DNA of 64,000 bases, taken from the NCBI GenBank assembly GCA_015075365.1, contig JABTUN010000002.1, positions 1,116,001-1,180,000 on the forward strand. Direction: 5' to 3'. Both the position numbers and the translations under genes were made by a program. Shown in pieces: positions 19,201-26,529 of this stretch; positions within the stretch are counted from its first letter, which is position 1; each line of letters starts with the position of its first letter. The notes under the pieces are model-generated. The model saw only the letters and a list, made by a program, of their open reading frames with translations. It was not told where the DNA came from and did not search any database. Source of the DNA: Verrucomicrobiaceae bacterium. Lineage in GTDB: Bacteria > Verrucomicrobiota > Verrucomicrobiia > Verrucomicrobiales > Verrucomicrobiaceae.

Positions 19201-19285
19201 CGCGCCTAAAGAAAAAGCTGCACAGAACGCCTGCAGCAATGAGAATGATAAGACGGCCAGCCAGACGCTGGAAGGGTTTTGCCAT
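10241..19285 (-). CDS. Giant secreted subtilisin-like (S8) protease with Calx-beta-like and FN3 domains
   Basis: A 3014-residue exported protein. An N-terminal membrane or signal segment (LAGRLIILIAAGVLCSFFF) is followed by an I9-like propeptide region (about 140-216, ending AEPDYIV). The S8 catalytic domain covers about 230-535, with D267 (AVLDSGMDH), H322 (SSHGTHVSG) and S483 (LNSGTSMAAPHVSG). Calx-beta/DUF-like tandem domains lie at about 830-1135 and 2000-2300, with the recurring phrase ATVTIPAGQ. Beta-propeller-like stretches are at about 1230-1530 and 1660-1990, a CARDB-like domain at 1550-1650, an FN3 domain at 2680-2770, and a calcium-loop-like DTDANGLPDDWQ before the C-terminus. It is probably a cell-surface or released protease. 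It is monocistronic, ending 69 nt from the lysS remnant. Confidence 0.9.
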   Translation of the reverse strand: MAKPFQRLAGRLIILIAAGVLCSFFFRRGQEADADGYFRQADASTTVSGQAQQAVVAPPEDSGSNKSAGNNPRGPDSNRKSRWLEGDVVWASPAGEKGADERLHRVRILRAESPFSLLRVEEELTPSGSDGGLEITRQNAMVADHLLVKAAEGVDRAHLDEVLRPLGVRIKEQIPGTALYLVSIPVRDGQSLPEAVQALGKLKDVISYAEPDYIVHATTTPNDTRYAEQWALHNTGQTSGTADADIDAPEAWSVSTGSASVVVAVLDSGMDHTHPDLAANVWANPGEIAGNGVDDDGNGYIDDVRGWNFLNGNNSTTDASSHGTHVSGIIGASGNNGAGISGVAWQVKLMPLKFLNSSGFGATSTAITAINYARVKGAHIINHSWGVAAFSQALQDAIDAAGATGILNVCAADNGNGVNQDVTPDYPSAFPSASVLAVANTTHADGLAASSNYGPATVDLGAPGTSILSTLPGGGFGLNSGTSMAAPHVSGIAALLKALKPALTGADIKAILHTSVDLIPALTGRTTTGGRANASRALEWVSDITVVASTGADFAGNHGGPFQPEAKTYTLKNHGSSSATWSAALNNAYYASVSPASGTLAPGASVTVTVTLNTAAANAAAPGIYDGSLVVSNTTTGKASTWPLRMDVRVPHIYSYDLSSDPGWSRDEAWQFGTPTGKGGSTGNGNADPVSGRTGANVFGVNLNGDFPSSVNGPHFLVAGPFDLRGYTQTKLHFWRWLNTNSQFHHVPHGIQIRHEGSETWTYLWSNNGYVHDNAWTEQTLALGADGDGRSAVYIRWSYEVTNANASPSSGWNVDDIKIIGQPGKRLFLDGVAAANENSGTATLTLHVEPASPTDVTVTLASNDSTAATLPPTVIVPANTRSVSVQAVLVDDALLDGTQTAVLTPVAAGFASIPWNLAVNDNETATLSLNTPATATEGGAALQGSVSLSEAAGRAVLVTLASSQPDAASVPASVTIPAGQTSATFPITLPQNGLMENAKTAQISASVTNWTGATATISVMDDDYLAPTLSFARNAGSYHLAEGQNTSAYVATVRLPAPRLVDTVITLHLNDTSEITLPATVTIPAGKLVASISPISVINDSLQDGVQTVVVEASSPGLLSGSASVTVADDEVASLVFGFIPSPQTPGLPFYPGIQALDVDGRLAAGYNGTATVTALVNGVPDGTFGNKTASFYQGSSADGFSVSAITSSYVLRVVAGAVTGTSNVFSTESSHVQTVSVTANELAYDPVTNRVYASTSNGTVVPIHPGTGATDAPITVGTGVVGQIEASTSGGVLYAVVSNRTQIVKVDLVSRTVGTPFSFGVDMFGSALTVADFAILPNDINTIGVVLNHASGTVDRVAVYTNGVKRPTVIPYNSSSSSNPVNALQITAGGAANRFYASNGVTNASSATLYLLDVGAGGVSLNRSYLEPGTLTNLTASGDLLADDTGRVFDAESGNSRGRIGDGTLASVFLDHTTGRACQIMYNTFGLSVFELNGFSEAGRTAITVAGPVNDTNHYPALPSRIVKSGARGVAYRAAGSVVLVKSYFLPDPAISEPDLAVQQIIAPVTPEAGRPMSFNMLVRNNGNAAAANVVLTSDWTAGAVYLGGSTTQGVVTQDGTRLTVSLGSLAAGETATVCLQMTAASITNKATLISSTAESFTQNNLSSLTCYPAANAQYFSTMTLKTSDLASSKVTQRVYAPQGFGSGFFAGTLAVLDLAAPAVRAFVPVGSSPGTLALAGNHTDLFIALDGSGQVLPFNLSTLAAGTPFAPGLAADGRRLFVKDMVSRPGSPGHVIISRQDATGGRAGVGLFVNGGLVGSTTPATEETHWLAVNPDGSACYSCGTAPDHSTTTLYRMNVSGAGLTIASARADVSLGRRVGFGSGRILGANGRMFDPDTLADAGFLENSSVYPYLTLLNTVHDPERERIYGMSESSTGVLRAYDSLNFQIKAQKASGLSKAPDRMVRWGEHGLAMSSTALYANYAILWVNDADLVPDPPIHVNLPAFVMENAGLVTGAGTLQLAVAPQADLTVTLTSSNPLLLQAPASVTVPAGHTSVTFDLTVINDGLLNGSRSVTLTPGGVTDYNLLPGVVEVRDDEAGILALTLPPSVTEGAGIVSGQSFITLTNGPATTDITVQLASDRTGKLTVPATVIIPAGQSSAAFAMTALDDDYLDGTQVVTVSASVGGWSTAVRSLNVQDNEATTINLGFGNSVSEGYGSYQTTLQLGGRVLQDTVVTLTSSHPDKIAVPASVTVPAGLYGATLNATIVENSLKEGRQTVTLTATVAGFTSSSKDVVVIDNDLAVMQWNTIPNATAGEVIPVSVAGTTMDGDPVAVPYQYSVTATALRDGIPIPGFSVTLSQAGGTAYVGGVKMLQAGANVTLTTTLAGITGTSNAFTISAGAMSSFVWEPVSGLPQPNTPFPVTVRAADGYGNLLSGFTGTAGLSAFQGAGAVTPFSTGTTPLPTAMDTSKEQSRMMLVLAASWINRAGRLRSLSLEIVNPPGRAFDTFLIRAKHTSNSAPWNWDNTGYTVLRQGPLNLTQTRGWVEIPFSTPFDYNGTSDLLLDISFSNSGTATGGSYLGAAPYYDSRFLGASANSSQGYGAPESWSGSSPYPSYVGMPNIRLSYGTALNVTPATTGSFVNGVWTGSVTLDQAASDVSLVATSGASVGQSGVFEVGAVPPAAPVLTSLPATSATTSRSLTWNAVATATAYYAEAATDSSFTTPVANSGWITATTHTFTGLTSGTRYYFRVKARKTALEGAWSNTVDTTMDSTGPVITLGNSDDGTVTAFTTVQSAWTIAGKVLDIPAGVSSLQIILGGTTYNWTYNPDGNWALTLTIPSAGTYAISFRATDSRGNITLRNVTITRKSDTDANGLPDDWQAANGLILGGVNSTRTTDFDRDGRSNLLEYAFNTAANNSSLGAFPSAVHEVKSADGKTYLVYHHDRRRGAVDLTYALEFSTDLVAWSGSTFQTEPAGPPTLNPDGVTERVTTRILPDLSLMPGQKVFVRLSVFSHAP

Positions 19286-19732
19286 TTCAAGGTTTTCTAT
19301 CAGCTACGTTTCACGCTGGAAACAAAAAAGGCGTTCTGGGCTAGGGAAAAATCAGCAGCAAATTCATCAGCATCCCTCTCAACGCCCGCCGAATCCAACT
19401 CCCCTTCCCTATGAGATGACCATTGGCTTCGAAAACATCCTGCGAAAAAGGTCGCGACCGTTCCCAAGCGCCCATCAGGAACAGCATCACCGCACCGAAC
19501 CTTCAAGGAGGGGTTGTCAGATCGAGCTAAACAAGGGCGCAATGCACGATGACAAAGCTGCGGCTGGTGAATATCACATGTGGCGCGGATGCGGGGCTTG
19601 ATCAGGCTCGTGTATCCGCTGAAAACAGCGGGCAACTCCGTGTTACCCTGCAAAAATGGCCCTGAAACCGAGAAAATGGACGATTTGAGGCTCGATCTCG
19701 GCGCTTTCAGGCGGGAATTTGACCTTCAAACG
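19286..19732. other. Intergenic region, no gene recognised
   Basis: Upstream region of the giant subtilase, ending at the repeat array. Short overlapping reading frames exist on both strands, but none has a recognisable domain or convincing start. It presumably contains the promoter of the minus-strand protease gene close to 19286. Confidence 0.4.
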
Positions 19733-19900
19733 GTCAAATTCCCGCCAGATTTTTCCGACATCGAGGAGTAAAGGGTCGATTCCCCGCCGTTTTTCTCCGT
19801 GATTGACTGTTTGGGAGTCAAATTCCCGCCTATTTTCTCCGACGTTGATGGTTTGAAGGTCAACTTTGACCCTCAGAAGGTCAAGTTTCCGCCAAAAAGG
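19733..19900. repeat. 21/42-nt periodic intergenic repeat array B
   Basis: Three contiguous 42-nt blocks begin at 19733, 19775 and 19817, then two 21-nt blocks at 19859 and 19880. Every block begins with GTC. The 42-nt blocks share GTC, an AATTCCCGCC-like core, a T-rich tract, CTCCGAC and TTGA. This is the same unit as in array A near 9.9 kb. Because 21 is divisible by three, the array is open in several frames, which explains the spurious repetitive ORFs crossing it. It lies upstream of the ArsR gene. Confidence 0.7.
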
Positions 19901-19949
19901 GTCGAGATCAGGCTTGTCAGGCAAGAGCGGGATGGGGTAAAACGACCGC

Positions 19950-20333
19950 ATGAACGATGCAGCCCCTCCATCCATCGTGCCCGGCGCTCATGGGACAACC
20001 CAGCTGACCTCGGCCACCCCGGCGGCAGGAGCGAAGGGGCTGGACCCGGCGAAGGCATTTGCGGCGCTGGGGAATCCGCTGCGGTGGAGCATCTACCAGA
20101 TGCTGGCAGACGGGCGGGCCATGTCCGCCAGCGAGGTGGCGGCCGTGGTGAAGCGGGACTTTGACGGGGTGAGCAAGCACCTGCGCCTGATGCGTGCCGC
20201 CGGTGTGCTGGTCTCGAAGCGCGGTGAGGACCGCCGCCTGGAACTGTATTACATCCCGGAAACGATCCGCCGCGCCGATGGCGTGGCGGATTTGGGCTTC
20301 TGCGTGATCCGGTTTCCGCAAAACAAGGGTTGA
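19950..20333 (+). CDS. ArsR-type winged-helix transcriptional regulator
   Basis: A 127-residue DNA-binding protein. After a low-complexity N-terminus, the winged helix-turn-helix starts at FAALGNPLRWSIYQMLADG, the usual ArsR opening. The recognition-helix region is DFDGVSKHLRLMRAAGVLVS and the wing is GEDRRLELYYI. No cysteine metal-binding motif of the CxC type is visible, so a metal sensor role is not supported. It lies 79 nt upstream of the serpin gene on the same strand and could regulate it, but this is only positional inference. Confidence 0.82.
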   Translation: MNDAAPPSIVPGAHGTTQLTSATPAAGAKGLDPAKAFAALGNPLRWSIYQMLADGRAMSASEVAAVVKRDFDGVSKHLRLMRAAGVLVSKRGEDRRLELYYIPETIRRADGVADLGFCVIRFPQNKG

Positions 20334-20412
20334 TACTGGAAATCCTCCGAAACGGCACGGCTCGGATCAAATCAACTGGTAGCCACACGCGCGATCTGGC
20401 AGGTTACCCATC

Positions 20413-21666
20413 ATGAAACGTATCGCCTCCGCCCTGTGGTTGTCACTCGCTGTTTCCGCATCCGCCGCCTCGCCGGAAACGGCTGCGCAGGCGGTGAATG
20501 CCTTCGGGCTCGATCTTCACCGGCAGATGCCGAAGACGGGAAACGTTTGCCTTTCGCCTTACTCGATTCAGTCAGCACTCGGCATGACGTATCTCGGTGC
20601 CAGTGGCGTCACGCAGGAGGAGATGGCGCGGGTGCTGCGCTTCCCGGCGGACAAGGCAATGCTGGGGGAGTCCTTCGCGGCGCTGAATGCGGCCCTGGTG
20701 GAGGCCCAGGCAAACTCGGAGAAGCAGGTGGCTCAGTCGAAGAAGTATGGCGGGCCTTCCGAGGCGCTGAAGTTGCATGTGGCGAACCGGCTCTTCGGAC
20801 AGAAGGGCTATGAATTCCGCGAAACGTTCCTCTCCGGCGTGAAGAGCCACTTTGGAGCGCCGATGGAGCTCATGAACTTCATCAAGGACCACGCCGCGGC
20901 CACGCGCGAGATCAACGGCTGGGTGGAAAAGCAGACACAGAAGCGGATTCGCGATTTGATCCCCGAAAACGGCCTCAGCGCGGATACGCGGCTCGTTTTG
21001 GTGAATGCGCTGTACTTCAAAGCGGCGTGGCAGAGCGAGTTTTCCGCCCATGCAACGGCTCCGAAGCCGTTCCATGTCAACGGAGCCAAATCAACGGTCG
21101 AAGTGCCGACGATGGGGAAGCAGGAGCACATGCGGTATCTAAATAGTCGCGGCTTTCAGGCGGTGACGTTGCCGTATGCGGGCAACGACCTGCATTTCCT
21201 GCTTATCGTGCCGGATGACATCGGTGGCGTGTCAGACGTGGAAAAGAAGCTGACGGCGGAGACGCTGCTCGCTTGCGCGAAAGCGGAGCATCGCGAGGTC
21301 ATCCTCCATCTGCCAAAGTTCAAAATCACCCCACCGACGGTGCCGCTGAGTGAGGTGTTGCAAAAAATGGGCATGACAACCGCCTTCGACAAACCGCAAG
21401 GAAGCGCGGATTTTGACGCGATGGCCCCGAAGAAGCCAGATGATTACCTCTGCATCTCTGAGGTCTTCCACAAAACCTTCCTCGAACTCGACGAAAAAGG
21501 CACCGAGGCCGCCGCGGCAACGGCCGTGGCGATGGCATACGCCGGAGCACCTGCTCCGAGGCAAAAACCCATCGAACTCAATGCCGACCGGCCGTTCTTG
21601 TTTGCCATCCAGCATGCGACGACCGGTGCGTGCTTGTTTTTCGGCCGCGTGAACGATCCGCGGTGA
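20413..21666 (+). CDS. Secreted serpin (serine protease inhibitor)
   Basis: A 417-residue bacterial serpin with a signal peptide (LWLSLAVSASA). Family landmarks are NVCLSPYSIQSALGMTYLGA near residue 45, LVLVNALYFKAAWQ, and the C-terminal NADRPFLFAIQHATTGACLF. The reactive-centre hinge is KGTEAAAATAVAM, with small residues from P14 to P9 as needed for loop insertion, so an inhibitory mechanism is likely. Counting from the conserved glutamate puts alanine at P1, which would favour elastase-like targets; this is an estimate. It may protect the cell surface from exogenous or its own proteases. It follows the ArsR gene on the same strand. Confidence 0.93.
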   Translation: MKRIASALWLSLAVSASAASPETAAQAVNAFGLDLHRQMPKTGNVCLSPYSIQSALGMTYLGASGVTQEEMARVLRFPADKAMLGESFAALNAALVEAQANSEKQVAQSKKYGGPSEALKLHVANRLFGQKGYEFRETFLSGVKSHFGAPMELMNFIKDHAAATREINGWVEKQTQKRIRDLIPENGLSADTRLVLVNALYFKAAWQSEFSAHATAPKPFHVNGAKSTVEVPTMGKQEHMRYLNSRGFQAVTLPYAGNDLHFLLIVPDDIGGVSDVEKKLTAETLLACAKAEHREVILHLPKFKITPPTVPLSEVLQKMGMTTAFDKPQGSADFDAMAPKKPDDYLCISEVFHKTFLELDEKGTEAAAATAVAMAYAGAPAPRQKPIELNADRPFLFAIQHATTGACLFFGRVNDPR

Positions 21667-22479
21667 TTACTTTTTGGCGTCGATGAACTCGATGGCTTTC
21701 TTGAGCCACTCCGCTTTTGGCGGCGAGTGTCCTTGGGCGGGGATATTGAGCATCTCGACAGCCTTGAAGCCTTCTTTTTGGAAGCCGTTGGTGAAGACGG
21801 CCTGCGTGTTGGGGAGGTTGAAGTCTTTTTCGCCGGTGATGAGGACGTAGCGGCATTGCGTCTTCGCCATTCTCACGAAGTCGTCGTGCGGGAGGTAGCT
21901 GATGCGGAAGGTTTGTTTGCCATCCGGCGTGGTGGTGTCCGTGTAGAAGTTCACGCCCATGCAGCAGATCGTGGCGGGGAAGATGTCCGCGTAGCAAACG
22001 CCGAGCATGCTGGCGACGCGCGCGCCGCCGGAGAAGCCGGAGAGGATGACGCGGGCGGGATCGATGGTGGCGAGCTTTCGCACATTGTAATTCGCGTCGA
22101 TGGCGAGGCGCATGCGGTCGAAGACGCTGCGCGGGTTGCCGGATTGGTGCGCGCCAATGAAAATGAGCTTCTTTTCGGCCAAAACGGGCTCCCACCCGGC
22201 CGGGATGACCGGTTTGTCGCTGGCGCTGATCCAGATGAAAAGGCCGTGCGGCTCGTCTTTGCGGAAGTTTTTCGGCAGGAGGATGTCGAAGGTCTCCTTT
22301 TTCACGTCGTAGGCCGGTGGCGTCTCGGCGGCACTGAGACGCAGTTTCACTTCGAGCGCGTCGGAATGCGGTGGCGACTCAGCAAACGTGATCTGGGCGC
22401 GCACGCCGGGTGTCGGGTCGGCGGCGTGCAGCATGCCCGTGGCGATCGTGAGAAGGGCGGCGAGGCGAATCCGGGGCAT
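21667..22479 (-). CDS. Exported alpha/beta-hydrolase (esterase-like)
   Basis: A 270-residue protein with a signal peptide (LAALLTIATGMLHA). The hydrolase fold is indicated by the nucleophile elbow GFSGGARVASML near residue 140, an oxyanion-side strand PHGLFIWISASD, and a late histidine in PAQGHSPPKAEW. It resembles PHB-depolymerase or feruloyl-esterase-like enzymes often annotated as dienelactone-hydrolase family; the substrate is unknown. The stop codon abuts the serpin stop codon tail to tail with no spacer. Confidence 0.8.
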   Translation of the reverse strand: MPRIRLAALLTIATGMLHAADPTPGVRAQITFAESPPHSDALEVKLRLSAAETPPAYDVKKETFDILLPKNFRKDEPHGLFIWISASDKPVIPAGWEPVLAEKKLIFIGAHQSGNPRSVFDRMRLAIDANYNVRKLATIDPARVILSGFSGGARVASMLGVCYADIFPATICCMGVNFYTDTTTPDGKQTFRISYLPHDDFVRMAKTQCRYVLITGEKDFNLPNTQAVFTNGFQKEGFKAVEMLNIPAQGHSPPKAEWLKKAIEFIDAKK

Positions 22480-22601
22480 GGGGTTAAAATGAAACGATAT
22501 TTAGAGGCAGTGGCGGGTTACCACATGTTGATGATTCCTGCCACCATTCTGGCACTTGCTCTGGCTCCTGTGCCGCGCCAAGGTAAAATCCCCCGTTGCA
22601 A

Positions 22602-23756
22602 ATGCCTGACTCCCCCACATCCGACGCCCCGCGCCTGAGCTTCGTGTTTCCCTGTCTGAATGAGGAGAAAACAGTAGCGGCCTGCGTGACACAGGTGTCA
22701 CGGAGCCTGGGAGAACTGGGGATTCCCTATGAAATCATCCTTGCAGACAACGGCAGCACGGACCGCTCCCCCGAGATCGCGACCTCCCTGGGCGCCCGGG
22801 TCGTGCCGGTGGCGGAGCGCGGCTACGGAGCGGCCATCCGGGGCGGTATCGCCGCCGCGCGTGGCGAGCATGTGATGTTCGCTGATTGCGACAACACCTA
22901 TCTCTACGAGGACGCGGGTCGTTTGTATGAAAAGGCGCTGGAGACCGGGGCGGACATGGCGATCGCGTCCCGGATGACAGGTGCCATCGAGCCGGGGGCG
23001 ATGCCACCGCTGCACCGCTGGCTGGGCACGCCCGTGCTGACGGGCATTATCAACGTGCTGTTCCGCGGGAGGCTGACGGACTGCAATTCCGGCTTTCGCT
23101 GCATGCGAAAGTCGTCGTTTGAATCGTGGCGGATCCGTTCGAACGGCATGGAATTCGCCTCCGAGCTGCTGATCAAGGCGCTGAAGGCGGGTGCGCGGAT
23201 GGTGGAGGTGCCCTCCGGCCTGCGCAAAGGCCCGGAGGGGCGGGTGGCGCACCTGCGCACCTGGCGGGACGGCATGCGGCACCTGCTGTTCATCTTTTCA
23301 GAGAAACCGGGGCTGTTCGAAGTGGCGGGACTGGCCTGCCTGCTGGCGGCCACGGCGCTCCAGCTTCTGACGCTGGTGACGGGCCCGGTGGCGCTGTTCG
23401 GCACCTTTCATGTGTTTGACCTGCACAGCCAGTTGCTGCTGTTCCTGGCCGGAGTGGCGGGCGCGCAGTTTTATCTCTTCAGTTGCATGCTGCACCTGCA
23501 CGGGGACACGCGTCCGCTGCGGCTGACACGCCGGCTGATTCATCTGGACGAGGGCGTTTTATTCTTCAGCCTTCTGGCCTCGTTGTTCCTGGGTTTGGGG
23601 GCCATCGGCTACCTGCTCACCCGGTGGACTCTTTCCAGCTTCAGCAACCTGAACCTGGCACATCAATTGCTGCCTGTCTTTCACCTGCTGGCAGTGGTCA
23701 TCGTTTTCACCTGCGGAATGCTGGGACTTCACATCATGAAAAAAGCGCGCTCCTGA
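22602..23756 (+). CDS. Family 2 glycosyltransferase with C-terminal membrane helices
   Basis: A 384-residue membrane glycosyltransferase, first gene of the exopolysaccharide region. The GT-A domain (about 1-230) starts with LSFVFPCLNEEKTVAACVTQ and contains ADNGSTDRS and a DxD-like FADCDNTYLY. The DPM1/DPG-synthase-type segment SGFRCMRKSSF follows. Four hydrophobic segments occupy about 240-380. It probably transfers a sugar to a polyprenyl-phosphate carrier at the inner membrane. ATG at 22602 is preferred to the TTG at 22596. Confidence 0.87.
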   Translation: MPDSPTSDAPRLSFVFPCLNEEKTVAACVTQVSRSLGELGIPYEIILADNGSTDRSPEIATSLGARVVPVAERGYGAAIRGGIAAARGEHVMFADCDNTYLYEDAGRLYEKALETGADMAIASRMTGAIEPGAMPPLHRWLGTPVLTGIINVLFRGRLTDCNSGFRCMRKSSFESWRIRSNGMEFASELLIKALKAGARMVEVPSGLRKGPEGRVAHLRTWRDGMRHLLFIFSEKPGLFEVAGLACLLAATALQLLTLVTGPVALFGTFHVFDLHSQLLLFLAGVAGAQFYLFSCMLHLHGDTRPLRLTRRLIHLDEGVLFFSLLASLFLGLGAIGYLLTRWTLSSFSNLNLAHQLLPVFHLLAVVIVFTCGMLGLHIMKKARS

Positions 23757-23817
23757 AGTCCCCGCCTGCCGCCCCGGCATCCACTGTCGTCCATCCACAT
23801 CTGATCATTCCACTCTC

Positions 23818-25305
23818 ATGAGCTCGCTACGCACCGCCCACTGGATCAAGGTTGGAGGGAGAGTCCTGGCTGACCTCACCCTTTTCATCGCGGCGTTCCT
23901 CGCGGCGAACTACATCCGGTTCACCACGCTGTTCCGGCTGGATGACTATCTGGCGCCAATCGTGGGAGGCGCGGTGGTGCTGGCGCTGGCGGCCTATGTG
24001 CTGGGGCTGTATTCGGTGGAGAGCCACCGGCATTCCTCCTTCGTGGTGCATGTGCTGCTGATGATCGGCGCTTTTGCAGTGGCGGTGATTGCCATGTTGC
24101 TGCTGGGCTACCTGCGCTTTGACCAGCGCGTGGGGCGCGGCTTCATGGCGCTGGGCTGCGCGCTGGCCTTTCCACCCATCCTGCTGAACCACTGGTTCCT
24201 CTATCACCGGGGAGGCTACACCAAACAGCGCCTCCTGGTCCTGGCGGACTCGGAGTCCGAACTGGCCGACCTGGCGCGGCTCTCCCGGATGCGGCTGAAC
24301 GGCCATGAGATCGTGGGGCGGATGACGGCCACGCTTCAGCCGGATGGCGATGACCGATGCCTCGGCAGCATCGGCCAGGTGCGCAAGCTCCTGCGTCAGC
24401 ACAAGATCGACCGGGTGGTGTTTGACGAGGCGCGCATGGACGACGCCAGATGCAGGCCTTTTCTGCGCAAGCTGCGCTACGGCGGCTTTCCCTGCTCGAC
24501 CTTTGCCAGCCTCTACGAGAACGCGCTGCACTACACCCCTTTGCACATCGTGTCATCGCAATGGCTGGGCCATGTGGAGAACGCCTCCCGCAGCCTGTAT
24601 TTCGGCAAGTTGAAGCGTCTCTTCGACATCGTGACATCGCTGGTACTGCTCGTGCTGCTTTCCCCCGCCCTGCTGGCCGGCATGGCGATGGTGCGGTTTT
24701 TCTCACCGGAAGGACCGGTGTTTTTCAAACAAGTGCGTGTCGGCCGCTTCGGGCGGAAGTTTTGGATCTACAAACTGCGCAGCATGCGCACGGACGCGGA
24801 AAAGGCGGGCGCGGTGTGGTCCACACGCGGCAAGGACGCGCGCGTGTTTCCCGGCGGTTCCCTCCTGCGCAAATTCCGCGTGGATGAGATCCCCCAGCTC
24901 CTCAATGTGCTCCGGGGGGAAATGTCCTTCGTGGGGCCCCGACCGGAGCGTCCGGAGTTTGTGCGTATGCTTTCCAGGGAAATCCCCTTTTATGGCGAGC
25001 GCCACATGATCCAACCGGGACTCACCGGCTGGGCGCAGGTCTGCTACCCCTACGGCTCGTCCGTGGAAGACGCGCGTCGGAAGCTGGAGTACGATCTTTA
25101 CTATCTGAAGAACGCCGGAGTCATTTTCGACTTCCTCATCCTGCTGGACACCGTCCGCGTGGTGCTGCTCGGTGGCCTGCGGAATGCGACACCTTCGATC
25201 GTCCCTCCGGCAGCAGTTGCAGCCCCGACAGCGCGAGACGCGGGTGATCCCGCCGCCAGAAATCCCGCCACTGAGGTCGTGATGGTCACGCCAGGGGGGC
25301 ACTGA
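23818..25305 (+). CDS. Exopolysaccharide polyprenyl glycosylphosphotransferase
   Basis: A 495-residue WbaP/WcaJ-type enzyme that would load the first sugar-1-phosphate onto undecaprenyl phosphate. The N-terminus has four hydrophobic segments (about 15-125), then a CoA-binding-like cytoplasmic domain. The C-terminal bacterial sugar transferase domain starts at KRLFDIVTSLVLLVLLSP and contains IYKLRSMRTDAEKAG, FRVDEIPQLLNVLRGEMSFV, GPRPERPEF and PGLTGWAQV, all signature motifs. The last 50 residues are Ala/Pro-rich and unconserved. It lies 61 nt after the GT2 gene, likely in one transcript. Confidence 0.93.
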   Translation: MSSLRTAHWIKVGGRVLADLTLFIAAFLAANYIRFTTLFRLDDYLAPIVGGAVVLALAAYVLGLYSVESHRHSSFVVHVLLMIGAFAVAVIAMLLLGYLRFDQRVGRGFMALGCALAFPPILLNHWFLYHRGGYTKQRLLVLADSESELADLARLSRMRLNGHEIVGRMTATLQPDGDDRCLGSIGQVRKLLRQHKIDRVVFDEARMDDARCRPFLRKLRYGGFPCSTFASLYENALHYTPLHIVSSQWLGHVENASRSLYFGKLKRLFDIVTSLVLLVLLSPALLAGMAMVRFFSPEGPVFFKQVRVGRFGRKFWIYKLRSMRTDAEKAGAVWSTRGKDARVFPGGSLLRKFRVDEIPQLLNVLRGEMSFVGPRPERPEFVRMLSREIPFYGERHMIQPGLTGWAQVCYPYGSSVEDARRKLEYDLYYLKNAGVIFDFLILLDTVRVVLLGGLRNATPSIVPPAAVAAPTARDAGDPAARNPATEVVMVTPGGH

Positions 25306-25338
25306 CAACACACACTGGGTCGCGGAACGGTCACCACC

Positions 25339-26493
25339 TCATCTGAGAAGACGCAGATACTCCGTCGCGCACCGCGACCAGGCGTAGCGTGACCTCGTCT
25401 GCTCGTGCAGCGCCTGCGGATCAGGTGGATCGCGAAACGCGTCCAGCATCGCTCCCGTCACAGCACCGGGATCACGTCCCGCGACAACAAAGCGCCCGCA
25501 TTCCAGAGGAGCCAGGACCTCGGCGATGCCACCCACCTGCGTACAAACAATCGGGCGTCCGCTCGAGCACGCCTCCAGGACCACATTCGGCACTCCCTCG
25601 TTATGGCTGGTGAGGGACACCAGATCCGCCGCCTGCATCCAACGTGCCACCGCATCAGGCGGCTGTCGTCCGGCGAAGATCACGATTCCATCCAGGCCCA
25701 AGGCCGTCGCCTGCTGACGCAGCATGGGCTCCAAAGGCCCCCCGCCGATCAAAACCAGCCTGGCAGGACGCCCGCAGGCGCGATGAAACCCCGCAAAGGA
25801 TTCCAGCAGCAGATCGAGTCCTTTGACCGGCAGAAAATTGCCGACAAATAACACCACCGCCTCATCCGCCGGCACCTGGAGTGCTTCACGCGCCGCGCCG
25901 CGGTCCGCAGGTTTGAAGGTGTGGTGGTCCACGCCGTTGTAGATGGTGACCACCTTGTCCGGCTCCGCTTTGTGATGCAGCAGACGCCGGCGCAGGTCCT
26001 CACTGCGTGTCACCACCTTCCGCGCGGAGCTTGTCATGCTCAGGATGGCCTTCCGGCGCATGGGCATGTCCAGGTAACGATGCACATCCGATCCCTGGGC
26101 CACCGCCACGACCGGAACTGCACGCCGACGCAGCAACACACCGCACGCATCCGGGAACAGCCAGGGAGCGAGAATCGCATCCGGACGAAATCCCTGCGCT
26201 GCGAGATCCCGCTCCGCGCGCGCCATTGACAGAGCGAACCACCGATGATTCCACCCTCCCGCGCGCGGAAGATAGGCGCTGGCATGGTAGGCTGGCTGAA
26301 AGACCTCGTCCTGCGCCCGGGCATGAAGGGACAAACGCCGCCCGGGCACGCCTAGGACAGGCCGCATCGCGATCACGCGAATATCCACTGATGGATCCAC
26401 CTCCCGGATGGCGTGCAGCACCGTGGCGTTGTCGAGTCCCCGCCAGGGCTCGGCCTGATCCGGGAAGAGATTGGAAACCAAGAGCAGTTTCAT
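25339..26493 (-). CDS. Family 4 glycosyltransferase (GT-B)
   Basis: A 384-residue glycosyltransferase. The N-terminal GT-B half opens with KLLLVSNLFPDQAEPWRGL. The C-terminal half has the usual GT4 markers: VTIYNGVDHHTFKP, VLFVGNFLPVKGLDLLLESF, LVLIGGGPLEP, and the nucleotide-sugar motif SHNEGVPNVVLEACSSGRPIV with the catalytic-region glutamates. It is transcribed towards the polyprenyl transferase gene (33-nt gap) and follows the deacetylase-like gene by 36 nt, so these two form a minus-strand pair within the polysaccharide locus. Confidence 0.9.
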   Translation of the reverse strand: MKLLLVSNLFPDQAEPWRGLDNATVLHAIREVDPSVDIRVIAMRPVLGVPGRRLSLHARAQDEVFQPAYHASAYLPRAGGWNHRWFALSMARAERDLAAQGFRPDAILAPWLFPDACGVLLRRRAVPVVAVAQGSDVHRYLDMPMRRKAILSMTSSARKVVTRSEDLRRRLLHHKAEPDKVVTIYNGVDHHTFKPADRGAAREALQVPADEAVVLFVGNFLPVKGLDLLLESFAGFHRACGRPARLVLIGGGPLEPMLRQQATALGLDGIVIFAGRQPPDAVARWMQAADLVSLTSHNEGVPNVVLEACSSGRPIVCTQVGGIAEVLAPLECGRFVVAGRDPGAVTGAMLDAFRDPPDPQALHEQTRSRYAWSRCATEYLRLLR

Positions 26494-26529
26494 GAGCAGG
26501 GGGATGATTCTTGATGACGCGGCGTCTTT

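Noticed and set aside
19643..19975. Repetitive ORF across array B
   Set aside because: Open frames here follow from the 42-nt period; both strands give equally repetitive peptides with no start signal.
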